Positions 15,132-22,520 of a stretch of DNA of 64,000 nucleotides are shown piece by piece. The notes beneath the pieces were generated by a model. That model saw only the letters and a list, made by a program, of their open reading frames with translations, was not told the origin of the DNA and made no database searches. A program made the position numbers and the translations under genes. Positions within the stretch are counted from its first letter, which is position 1, and the number at the start of each line of letters is the position of its first letter. The DNA is from Glutamicibacter mishrai (lineage in GTDB: Bacteria > Actinomycetota > Actinomycetes > Actinomycetales > Micrococcaceae): the NCBI RefSeq assembly GCF_012221945.1, contig NZ_CP032549.1, positions 2,232,001-2,296,000 on the forward strand, written 5' to 3'.

Positions 15132-16596
15132 GTCTCCTGAGCGTGTTGGAACGCATGGGCCGCGTGTTTGCCAGTTCTTGGACATGTGTGGCGTGAACTT
15201 GTTGCAGTGGCAGCGGGGCGTCATGGGTGAGCTTTTTGCTTATGACGCTTCTGGTGCGTGGGCTGCGACTGAGTTTGGTGCTCTTGTTGCCCGTCAGAAC
15301 GGTAAGGGTGAGATCCTGCTGGGTTACGACCTGGCGCATTTGTTCATGTTTCCGCGGGCTAATGGTGCTCATAAGACGATTTTGCATACTTCGCATGAGA
15401 CGAAGACGAACGATGAGGCTTTTCAGAAGTTGGAGGCTGTGATTCGTTCGGTTCCTCAGTTGGATGCTCGTGTTGCTCATATTTATACGGCGAATGGGCA
15501 GGAGGGTGTCACGTTGAAGCCTCGTAAGGGGCAGAAGCGTGGGGATCGTATCCGGTTCGTGGCCCGTTCCAAGAACTCGGGCCGTGGTTTTACTGCTTCG
15601 AACGTGATTTATGATGAGGCGCAGGAATTTAGCCGTCAGGCGTATAAGGCGATCTCTTATACGCAGACGACGATCAAGAATCGGCAGGAATTGTTCGCTG
15701 GGACTGTTCCCGAAGATGGCGTGAATGATTCTGAAGTGTTCGAGGGTTTGCGGGATCGTGGACGTGATACTGAAGCTTTTCCGCGCACTGGGTGGGCTGA
15801 GTGGTCCCCTACTGGCGCTGAAGATCCGGACCTTGCTGACAGTATTGACAAGTCTGACGAGGCCGCTTGGATGCAAGCTAACCCTTCTGCGGGTTATTTG
15901 ATCGAACTTGAGACTATCGCTGAGCAGTTGGAACGTGATAAGTCGCCTAATGCTGAAGATTTCGGTATGGAGCGTCTGTCGATTTGGCCTGCTCGTCGGC
16001 CTGAAGCTGAGGTTGTCCTTCACGACATGGATTTGGCGCTTTGGGCGGATCAGGTTGTTTCTGAGAGCGAGTTTCCGCTTCCTGTTGGTGGCGCTTTGAC
16101 GGTGAATCTTGGTCGTGGCGGTGGTTTTGCGACTGTTTCGTATGCTGCACGCCTTACTGATGGGCGTATCGCTGTTCGGACTTTGCATACTGCGACTCAG
16201 ACCTTGTGGGTTCCTGCGAAGTTGCTTGAGTTCAAGAACAAGTATCAACCGTCGATTGTTGCTCTGGATTCTAAGAATTGTGCACCGGTTTTGACTGATA
16301 TTGATGCTTTGCAGATCCCTTACATGTCTTTGAATGCGTCGGAGATCGCTGGCGCGTTCGGTTTGTTCATTGAGTCTTGGAATTCGGGTCAAGTCGCTCA
16401 TTATGACGAGGTTGGATTGCGTGAGTCGTTCGCGCACGCTGGGACCCGTCCGCTCGTTGGCGGGACTACCTGGGAGCAGGTGGACCCAGCCGAACCAATT
16501 ACTCAGGCTCAGTCGGTGACTTTCGCTTTCTGGGCTGTGAAGAAGTTTGAATCTGCGCCTCCGAAGGTTGAGGCCGTCATTAGAGGGATTAGGTGA
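15043..16596 (+). CDS. Large terminase subunit
   Basis: A 517-residue packaging motor. Walker A is LVARQNGKGE near residue 86, Walker B VIYDEAQE near 190, followed by the coupling motif (YTQTTIKNRQELFAGT), and a C-terminal nuclease domain with an acidic VALDSKNCAP segment. It translocates DNA into the procapsid and cuts it. The start (GTG 15043) overlaps TerS by 89 bp; a later start near 15100 cannot be excluded because no ribosome binding site is decisive. Confidence 0.93.
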   Translation: MARKSRRPIVLTASSTAATLLGSQTPRILKSPERVGTHGPRVCQFLDMCGVNLLQWQRGVMGELFAYDASGAWAATEFGALVARQNGKGEILLGYDLAHLFMFPRANGAHKTILHTSHETKTNDEAFQKLEAVIRSVPQLDARVAHIYTANGQEGVTLKPRKGQKRGDRIRFVARSKNSGRGFTASNVIYDEAQEFSRQAYKAISYTQTTIKNRQELFAGTVPEDGVNDSEVFEGLRDRGRDTEAFPRTGWAEWSPTGAEDPDLADSIDKSDEAAWMQANPSAGYLIELETIAEQLERDKSPNAEDFGMERLSIWPARRPEAEVVLHDMDLALWADQVVSESEFPLPVGGALTVNLGRGGGFATVSYAARLTDGRIAVRTLHTATQTLWVPAKLLEFKNKYQPSIVALDSKNCAPVLTDIDALQIPYMSLNASEIAGAFGLFIESWNSGQVAHYDEVGLRESFAHAGTRPLVGGTTWEQVDPAEPITQAQSVTFAFWAVKKFESAPPKVEAVIRGIR

Positions 16597-16600
16597 GACT

Positions 16601-17932
16601 GTGGCTAAAACTGCCGATGAATTGGCTGGCCTGATTCGTGGTGATTTTCTGCGAGATGCTCGTAAAGAGTGGGCGCGGCTGCGCTGGTTGCAGAAGAACA
16701 TTGATGGGGGTCTGAACAAGACGTGGATGCCGGAGAATGCTGACCTTGAATACCGGGATTTGTTCCGTAAGGCACGTTCTCCGTGGTTGCGCTTTGTTCG
16801 CGATTGCATCGCTCAAGGCCTCATCGTTGATGGGTACACGCATAACGACATTTGGTTAGATGCGTGGCAGGAGAATGGGATGGATGGCCGGCAGGGTCAG
16901 GTTACGCGGGAGGCTATCGGGCTCGGTTATTCGTTTGTCCTGTCTTTGCCTGCTGTTGGTGGCGGCGTGGTTATGCGCCCGTTGTCAGCGACTCGGACTT
17001 TTATGTCAAAGGCTGACCCGTGGGACGAATTCCCTGATCTGGTGCTGCATCGTGTCGCAGACAAGAAGTGGATGGCTGTCGATAACGAGGCGGTTTACCG
17101 TTTCGAGGGAGATCCTGAGCATATCGGCGAGATGGACGTTACCCGGCATGATCTTGGTTTTGTGCCTGTGGCGATGGTTCCAAATAGTTACGCTACTGAC
17201 GGCTACCCGGAGTCGGAAATTGAGCCGGCGATCCCTGTTTACAAGCGGATCGTTGACGCAACTTTCACCTTGCAGATGGTGCAGCGCTATGGCGCTTTCC
17301 CTCAGAAGAACATGGCTGGTGGCTCTATTGCTACCGACGCGGACGGAAATGCGCTGATACGTCCTGCTGTGGATTCCCTGCTTCACTCGACGGACCCGCT
17401 AACGAAGTTCGGTTCTTTCCCTGCAGCGGATTTGGATAAGGTTTCCAGCTCGGTTGACACCCATATCAAGCATTTGTCAGCTGTGTGCCAAGTTCCTCCG
17501 CATTACCTATTGGGTTCTGTGGTGAATATGTCTGCTGAAGGTATCGCGGCTGCCGAGTCGGGTTACTTCCGCAACATTGACGATCACAAGGTTGTCATGG
17601 GTGAGGGTTATGAACTTGCCTTGCGTTCAGCTGCCGCGATCCTTGGCAGTGACGCTGCCGATGACACAGCTGCGGAGATCCACTGGCGCGACACGTCCAC
17701 CCGATCTTTGGCGCAGACCAGTGATGCGGTTGTGAAGCTGGCGACTGTTGGTGCGCCACTTGAAATGCTGTTCGCTCTCATTCCTGGTTGGTCTAAGAGT
17801 GACGCGATTGAAGCTGCCGAGCATGTTCGTTCGAACGGTTCGCAGTCCCTCCCAGAAGCTATCCAGGCTAACGCACAGAAGGCCGTGGATGGGTTCAGGG
17901 GCCTAGAACTACCCGTTGAGGGTGATCAGTGA
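16601..17932 (+). CDS. Portal protein
   Basis: A 443-residue protein in the SPP1 gp6-like portal family: an N-terminal helical clip with RGDFLRDARKEWARLRWLQ, the YSFVLSLPAVGGG core, VYRFEGDPEHIGEM, and the helical stem around SSSVDTHIKHLSAVCQVPPH (residues 285-305). A dodecamer forms the DNA entry channel. GTG 16601 follows the terminase stop by 4 bases and has GAGGGATTAGG nearby. The frame extends upstream to 16547, but that start lies inside the terminase gene. Confidence 0.9.
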   Translation: MAKTADELAGLIRGDFLRDARKEWARLRWLQKNIDGGLNKTWMPENADLEYRDLFRKARSPWLRFVRDCIAQGLIVDGYTHNDIWLDAWQENGMDGRQGQVTREAIGLGYSFVLSLPAVGGGVVMRPLSATRTFMSKADPWDEFPDLVLHRVADKKWMAVDNEAVYRFEGDPEHIGEMDVTRHDLGFVPVAMVPNSYATDGYPESEIEPAIPVYKRIVDATFTLQMVQRYGAFPQKNMAGGSIATDADGNALIRPAVDSLLHSTDPLTKFGSFPAADLDKVSSSVDTHIKHLSAVCQVPPHYLLGSVVNMSAEGIAAAESGYFRNIDDHKVVMGEGYELALRSAAAILGSDAADDTAAEIHWRDTSTRSLAQTSDAVVKLATVGAPLEMLFALIPGWSKSDAIEAAEHVRSNGSQSLPEAIQANAQKAVDGFRGLELPVEGDQ

Positions 17933-17989
17933 CAGCGACTGTTTTCGCTGGAATATCGACGGATTTACGGATGAATCGAGGAAACACTC

Positions 17990-18535
17990 ATGTCTAACGA
18001 ACCTGCCGCGGTTGAGCCGGCTGGCGATCCTGCAGCATCGAATGAATCGGTGTTCACTCCTCCTGCTTCTCAGGAAGAGCTGGACAAGATCATCAATACT
18101 GCGGTGGCTCGCACGCATCGCAAGTATGCGGATTACGACGATCTGAAGAACAAGGTAAGCGGTTTTGATGCTTCCTTGTCTCAGGCGAAGTCCGAAGCCC
18201 GCACTGAGGCTGAATCTGAACTGGCAGAGAAGCTTTTCAATGCCGAAGTTCGTGCTGCCGCGATTGTGGCTGGGTTTCATGATCCAACTGACGCTATTGC
18301 GCAGTTTGGTGATCATTCTGGCGTGGTTTCTGGTTTGGATGTGGACAAGGACAAATTGTCTGCGCGTCTGACTGAGATTGCGACGGAGAAACCTTATTTG
18401 GTGAAGGCTGAACAGTCTAAGCCGAAGATCAAGCTGAAGCCGTCGCTCGGCGATTCACCAAAGGGGCAGGAATATCCTGCCGCTAAGGGGGCCCGTGCTG
18501 CTGCCGCGCTTCGTGAGTTTTCCTCAAAACGTTAA
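17990..18535 (+). CDS. Capsid scaffolding protein
   Basis: A 181-residue, highly charged, coiled-coil-rich protein (EARTEAESELAEKLFNAEVR) with a disordered, Pro/Ala-rich N-terminus and a basic C-terminus (KPKIKLKP). This composition, and the place between portal and major capsid genes, are typical of siphovirus scaffolds. GAGGAAACACTC precedes the ATG. No protease motif is visible, so scaffold removal may use another factor. Confidence 0.82.
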   Translation: MSNEPAAVEPAGDPAASNESVFTPPASQEELDKIINTAVARTHRKYADYDDLKNKVSGFDASLSQAKSEARTEAESELAEKLFNAEVRAAAIVAGFHDPTDAIAQFGDHSGVVSGLDVDKDKLSARLTEIATEKPYLVKAEQSKPKIKLKPSLGDSPKGQEYPAAKGARAAAALREFSSKR

Positions 18536-18562
18536 CCATTCCTATTTTGGAGGTATTGCCAA

Positions 18563-19489
18563 ATGGCACCTGTAACTCGCGCCGATATTGAGGCGCTGAT
18601 CGAGGAAGAGTACAACCATACTCTGCTCAACCGTGCTACCGAGACTTCTACTGTCTTGCGAGCATTCCGTACCGCCCCTATGGGCGCTAAGGTTCAGAAC
18701 CTGCCTGCTCTGGCGACTTTGCCAGAAGCTAAGTGGGTTGGTGAAACCGCTGAAACGCGCACCAAGCCAAGCACCAAGTTCTCGTTTGAGAACAAGATTC
18801 TCACCGCTGCTGAAGTTGCCGCGATCATTGTCCTGAATGAAGAAGACATTGAGGACGCTACTGAGGATCTGCTGTCGCAGGCCGCCGCACTGGGTGGTCA
18901 GGCTATCGGCAAGGCACTGGATGCCGCGGTCCTGTTCGGCACCAACAAGCCTGCTGCGTGGACTTCTGCGGATTTGTTCGCTGCTGCTACCGCTGCGGGC
19001 AACGTTTTCCAGGTCGGAACCGGTGAAGACGATCTCGTGGGTTCGATCTTCCAGGCTGCCGAGGCCGTAGATGATTCGGGCGCTAACCCTGACGTGTTCC
19101 TCGCTCGCGGTGGTCTGAAGTACAAGCTGGCTAACCTGCGTGATGCGCAGAATTCGCCAATTTACCTGCCTTCTCTGTCGCAGGCTCCGGGCTCCGTGGA
19201 TAACGTGGCTGGTTTGGATGCGTACTGGAACAAGAATGGTGCGTGGGACAAGACCAAGGCTATGGCTATGGTCGCTGATCCTTCGCTGGCACTGATCGGT
19301 ATCCGTTCCGATATTTCTGTGAAGTTCTTGGATCAGGCCACCATTGACGGTGTCAATCTGGCTGAGAACGATCAGGTCGCTCTCCGTTTCCGCGCTCGTT
19401 ACGCATACACCCTGGCAGATGTTGTCGGCAACGATGGCGAACGCGTTGCGCCTGTTGCCGCTGTTACTCCGGCTGCGGTGACCCCGTAA
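18563..19489 (+). CDS. Major capsid protein (HK97 fold)
   Basis: A 308-residue protein with the HK97-like capsid organisation: an N-arm with ALIEEEYNHTLLN, the E-loop region TLPEAKWVGETAETRTKPS, the spine-helix segment EEDIEDATEDLLSQAAALGG and the A-domain FGTNKPAAW, ending in a Pro/Ala-rich tail. It is preceded by a strong GGAGG (18549-18553). It forms the icosahedral shell. Confidence 0.9.
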   Translation: MAPVTRADIEALIEEEYNHTLLNRATETSTVLRAFRTAPMGAKVQNLPALATLPEAKWVGETAETRTKPSTKFSFENKILTAAEVAAIIVLNEEDIEDATEDLLSQAAALGGQAIGKALDAAVLFGTNKPAAWTSADLFAAATAAGNVFQVGTGEDDLVGSIFQAAEAVDDSGANPDVFLARGGLKYKLANLRDAQNSPIYLPSLSQAPGSVDNVAGLDAYWNKNGAWDKTKAMAMVADPSLALIGIRSDISVKFLDQATIDGVNLAENDQVALRFRARYAYTLADVVGNDGERVAPVAAVTPAAVTP

Positions 19490-19491
19490 CG

Positions 19492-19671
19492 ATGGCTGTT
19501 TTCGTGCATGAAGGTACGGGGCGGAAGGTTTCTGTGACTGGTAAGGTTGCAGATTTCTTCCGCTCCAACGGCTGGAAGGAGGCCGAGAGTGGCACATCTG
19601 ATGACACTGGCTCAGGTCGAGCCACTACTCGCTCGGCCCCTAAACGACGCGGAAAAGCCGAGAGTAACTAG
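19492..19671 (+). CDS. Small head-associated protein
   Basis: A 59-residue protein that begins 2 bases after the capsid stop codon, with an N-terminus MAVFVHEGTGRKVSVTGKVA and a Lys/Arg-rich tail. Its last 83 bases overlap the next gene's start in another frame. Small proteins after the major capsid gene are common in Arthrobacter phages; the role in head completion is inferred. Confidence 0.62.
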   Translation: MAVFVHEGTGRKVSVTGKVADFFRSNGWKEAESGTSDDTGSGRATTRSAPKRRGKAESN

Positions 19672-20032
19672 CTGGATCAACGCTATCGAGGCGTTTCTAG
19701 TGATGCGCTATGGTGAGGCCAAAGTAGCGGAGTTGCTGGATTATCTGCTCGTGTTTGTGGCTGACTCTATTCAGCGTCGCCTCGACAAGAAGAACCAGAT
19801 GGCCGAGCAGGAATCTGCTGGGCCATTTTCGGTTCGTTGGTCGTCTGCTAGTTCCAAGGGTGGCTGGTTCCTCCCCGGCGAGCTAGCGGACATGGATGAC
19901 TCTGCTGGTCTTGGCAGTGTCCGAACGTACCGCACGCCTGCTCCTGCGGGGGTTGTGTCTGGGAATCTTACGCCTGGGTTCAGCCCCCGCTCTGCATATG
20001 CGCCGGATGATGATTTTGATGGGTATTTCTAA
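19589..20032 (+). CDS. Head-to-tail connector (gp6-like adaptor)
   Basis: A 147-residue protein starting at GTG 19589 after a strong AAGGAGG (19576-19582). The N-terminal part is helical (LAQVEPLLARPLNDAEKPRV, then WINAIEAFLVMRY), as in HK97 gp6 adaptors that sit below the portal, and the C-terminus is Gly/Asp-rich. The ORF extends upstream to 19547 but the ribosome binding site sets the start. It connects the portal to the stopper. Confidence 0.78.
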   Translation: MAHLMTLAQVEPLLARPLNDAEKPRVTSWINAIEAFLVMRYGEAKVAELLDYLLVFVADSIQRRLDKKNQMAEQESAGPFSVRWSSASSKGGWFLPGELADMDDSAGLGSVRTYRTPAPAGVVSGNLTPGFSPRSAYAPDDDFDGYF

Positions 20033-20370
20033 TGTTTTCTTATGGGGATACGGTCGTTCATCATCGTTTCACTGGCGTGACAAAGAATGCCCTGAATCAG
20101 ACGGTGAAGCAGTTTGCGCCACCTGTTGAAGTTCATGGTGTTGCGGTGGCTCCTGGGTCTGGCTCTGAGCCGACTCAGGGGCTTTCGTACAGGGTCGTTT
20201 CTAAGATGACCATCTATTTGTCAGCCGGTGTTGGTTTCAGCGCACAGGATGAGGTTACGGTTCGCGGCCAACGCTATGGTGTTGACGGTGAGGCTCAGGG
20301 CCCGTGGGTGAATCCGTTTACTGGGTGGTCTCCGGGCGATGCTGTGACGCTGAAGCGGGTGACTGGTTGA
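20032..20370 (+). CDS. Head closure / stopper protein
   Basis: A 112-residue beta-rich protein coupled to the preceding gene by TAATG. It has the GDTVVHHRFTG opening and the VTVRGQRYGVDGEAQG strand-turn-strand segment of SPP1 gp16-like stoppers, followed by GWSPGDAVTLKRV. It probably closes the DNA channel after packaging. The assignment relies on size, fold-like pattern and gene order. Confidence 0.72.
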   Translation: MFSYGDTVVHHRFTGVTKNALNQTVKQFAPPVEVHGVAVAPGSGSEPTQGLSYRVVSKMTIYLSAGVGFSAQDEVTVRGQRYGVDGEAQGPWVNPFTGWSPGDAVTLKRVTG

Positions 20371-20624
20371 TGGCTCGTAAGTTGAAGTTCAATCAGAAGG
20401 TGTTCGAGGAAATCCGTAAGCTTCCTGCTGTCCGTGAGGATTTGAAGCGTCGCGCCGAGAACATTGCTGCGGCTGCTGGCGGTGAAGCGATGGGCTATAA
20501 GGTCACTGAGCTGGTTTTGGAAGATCCTCGTGGTGCTGTGTCTGTGATGGCTACGGGTCACGCTCACTTCCATAATCGTAAAAATCATGCGCTGATTCGT
20601 GCTTTGGATGCGGGGCGTGACTGA
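20370..20624 (+). CDS. Minor tail or head-tail junction protein (HK97 gp10-like)
   Basis: An 84-residue protein starting at ATG 20370, joined to the stopper stop codon (TGATG). It is basic at the start (MARKLKFNQKVFEEIRK) with a central helix LKRRAENIAAAAGG, as in the HK97-gp10/tail-completion family. An upstream frame from 20304 is ignored because it overlaps the stopper gene. Function by gene order. Confidence 0.68.
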   Translation: MARKLKFNQKVFEEIRKLPAVREDLKRRAENIAAAAGGEAMGYKVTELVLEDPRGAVSVMATGHAHFHNRKNHALIRALDAGRD

Positions 20625-21031
20625 TGGACGTTCTGATGTTTCAAGATCCGACACAACGGGCTATGGCTTATTTGGGGGCGTGGCTCCCGGCTGAGGCTGG
20701 CCCGTTCTTGGATGTTCCGCCTGAGTGGGCGTGGGATCAGCTTCTTGTGACTGTTGTTGATACTGGTGGTCGTGGTGAGCGTGATGTGGTCTTGGATGAT
20801 GCACGGTTGACGGTTGAGGTTTCTCATCCTGATGCTGTGCGTGCGTCTGAGGTTGCGCGTAAGCTTCATGCGATTATTCGACAGTGGCCATTCCAGGAGA
20901 AGGGCGTGATTTTCTTGCGCACGTTGCAACGGCCTACTTTTCAACCGGATTCGGAGACTCGCACGCCGGGTTACTCCTTCACTGTGGAACTGAGTTTCAG
21001 AGCGTCCACAGTCGAGTTTACTGCTATCTAA
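20624..21031 (+). CDS. Tail terminator protein
   Basis: A 135-residue protein coupled to the previous gene by TGATG. The pattern LGAWLPAEAGPFLDVPPEW, RDVVLDDARLTVEVSHPD and a C-terminal SFTVELSFRAS beta sheet matches lambda gpU/HK97 tail terminators, which cap the tail tube and join it to the head. Placement right before the major tail gene supports it. Confidence 0.78.
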   Translation: MDVLMFQDPTQRAMAYLGAWLPAEAGPFLDVPPEWAWDQLLVTVVDTGGRGERDVVLDDARLTVEVSHPDAVRASEVARKLHAIIRQWPFQEKGVIFLRTLQRPTFQPDSETRTPGYSFTVELSFRASTVEFTAI

Positions 21032-21101
21032 CCTAACCATTTTTCAAGCCTGATCACGTTTGTGGTTGGGCTTCTTTTGTATGCCCTTTAGGAGGCAAAT
21101 C

Positions 21102-21665
21102 ATGGCAACTGGTACAGCTGCTATTTTGACTGGCTCGCCGGTCACCGCGACTGGTGGACTGCTGTTCGGCGATTCCGACATCGCGGCTCCAACTGATGCT
21201 GCTACTGCTCTTGATCCTGCGTGGGTCAAGGGTGGATATATCGGTGAGGACGGTGTTACTCGTACCACCGACGCATCGGATGAGAAGATCCGTGCATGGG
21301 GTGGCGACGTTGTAAAGGTCGTCCGTACTGAACACAGCATCACTTACACCTTCCAGTTCTTGGAGTCCGCTAACGCCGATGTGCTGAAGCTGATTCACGG
21401 CGAGGACAACGTGACTGTTACTGCCGGCAAGGTGAAGGTCAACCAGACTTCGAAGATGCCACCACGCAAGGCGTTCGTGTTGGACATGCTCGATTCTGAA
21501 ACCCATCTGCGCGAATTCATTGCCGATGGTCAGCTCACTACTTCCGGTGATGTCACTTTCGTTCACTCTGACGTGATCCGCTACGAGGTCACCATTGAGG
21601 CATTCCCTGACGCTAATGGCGTGAAGGCTGTTTCGTTCATTGATGATCCAGTAGTTACCCCGTAG
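21102..21665 (+). CDS. Major tail protein
   Basis: A 187-residue protein from ATG 21102 with a strong AGGAGG (21090-21095). It has a TGTAAILTGSPVTATGGLLF start and alternating beta strands (HSITYTFQFLESANADVLK, KVNQTSKMPPRKAFVLD) typical of tail-tube subunits. An upstream open frame to 21060 is discounted. Many copies stack into the tail tube around the tape measure protein. Confidence 0.88.
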   Translation: MATGTAAILTGSPVTATGGLLFGDSDIAAPTDAATALDPAWVKGGYIGEDGVTRTTDASDEKIRAWGGDVVKVVRTEHSITYTFQFLESANADVLKLIHGEDNVTVTAGKVKVNQTSKMPPRKAFVLDMLDSETHLREFIADGQLTTSGDVTFVHSDVIRYEVTIEAFPDANGVKAVSFIDDPVVTP

Positions 21666-21683
21666 TTACTGGTTCCTATTTTT

Positions 21684-21722
21684 CCTGTGCCCGGCGTGTT
21701 GGTCAGCTCCGCCGGGCACAGG
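21684..21722 (+). terminator. Perfect 13-bp hairpin after the major tail gene
   Basis: 21684-21696 pairs with 21710-21722 around a 13-base loop, followed by TTCACCTTTTG. It could reduce read-through, giving more tail-tube protein than chaperone, or protect the mRNA 3' end. Confidence 0.7.
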
Positions 21723-21774
21723 TTCACCTTTTGACGCTGACTGACCCCAATTACTTTTATTGAAAGGGCTGACC

Positions 21775-22077
21775 GTGCCTACTTCGAAGAAGCGCAAGTT
21801 TGAGCGCAAAGTTGAAAAGTCTTACCCATTCGTCACTTTCAAGTCGGAACTGTTTGACGATGAGTTCAGTTTCCCGAAGCTTGAGAGCGCACCGTTGCGC
21901 GTTATCGAGGCGATGAACACTGGCGAAGTGCAGCACGTTTCCGCATGGTTGATCTCTGCTGGCGCGGATAAGGAAGCTGTTGAAGCGTACCGTGACCTGT
22001 CCCAGGAAGAACTGATGGAGTTCATTGAGGATTGGACTGCCGGTCAGCCGGTGGGTTTAGGGAAATCAGCGAGCTAA
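21775..22077 (+). CDS. Tail assembly chaperone (G-type product)
   Basis: A 100-residue protein starting at GTG 21775 after GAAAGGG. It is rich in Lys at the start (PTSKKRKFERKVEKSYP) and ends in the helical VEAYRDLSQEELMEFIEDW segment typical of lambda gpG-like chaperones. Its end overlaps the next frame, and a slippery site 18 bases before the stop lets a fraction of ribosomes read on into the longer GT product. A start at TTG 21760 is possible but lacks a good signal. Confidence 0.85.
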   Translation: MPTSKKRKFERKVEKSYPFVTFKSELFDDEFSFPKLESAPLRVIEAMNTGEVQHVSAWLISAGADKEAVEAYRDLSQEELMEFIEDWTAGQPVGLGKSAS

Positions 22078-22460
22078 TACAGCTCCACACCGAGTATCCC
22101 GCCGCGTTTGAAGCGTCCCTCATTGATCGGGGTTTGCGTTGGCGGGATATCGCCGCTGAGGACTTTACTTGGTCCGACTGTTGGGCTGTGATCAGCAATC
22201 TTCCTTACGATGACCCTTTGATGCGTGCCATCAATGGTAAGGACTGGTTCTGGTATAACCCGATGTTTGATGTGGCGACTGGGATCTATGACGGGATTAG
22301 TCAGCTTGTGGCGGTCGTGTCACGTCGCCATGGGATCAAAAAGTCTGAGGTTCCTAAGCCTGTTCCAAGGCCGTGGGATAAGAAGCAAGAGTCAGAGGTC
22401 CTGAAGGTCAAGCCGTCGAAGATTGAGGATCTTCGGAAGTTGCTCGGCTGGGACAAATAA
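21775..22460 (+). CDS. Tail assembly chaperone GT fusion made by -1 frameshift
   Basis: Ribosomes that slip at 22053-22059 continue from 22059 in the -1 frame (REISELIQLHTEYPAAFEAS) to 22460, adding about 133 residues to the first 95 residues of the short product. The second frame lacks its own good start (ATT/ATG near 22031 without a ribosome binding site). The T domain recruits the major tail protein to the tape measure in lambda; both products are expected here in a fixed ratio. Confidence 0.85.
22053..22059 (+). promoter_or_regulatory. Programmed -1 frameshift slippery site
   Basis: G GGT TTA is a perfect X-XXY-YYZ heptamer, in phase with the upstream frame (codons GTG-GGT-TTA-GGG). Slippage moves reading from frame 1 to frame 0, exactly the frame of the downstream chaperone half. 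Confidence 0.88.
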
Positions 22461-22474
22461 ATTCATATCAAGCA

Positions 22475-22508
22475 GGAAGGCACCGACTAATCATGGTCGG
22501 TGCCTTCC
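22475..22508 (+). terminator. Perfect 13-bp hairpin between chaperone and tape measure genes
   Basis: 22475-22487 pairs with 22496-22508 around TAATCATG, followed by TTGCGTT. The next start codon is 12 bases downstream. It is either a weak terminator or a structure around the tape-measure ribosome binding region. Confidence 0.7.
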
Positions 22509-22520
22509 TTGCGTTAAGCC

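Noticed and set aside
14998..16809. A 603-residue open frame on the minus strand across the terminase and portal genes
   Set aside because: It is basic, Arg/Ser-rich and low in expected codon pattern, an artefact of the strong T-ending codon bias of the plus-strand genes.
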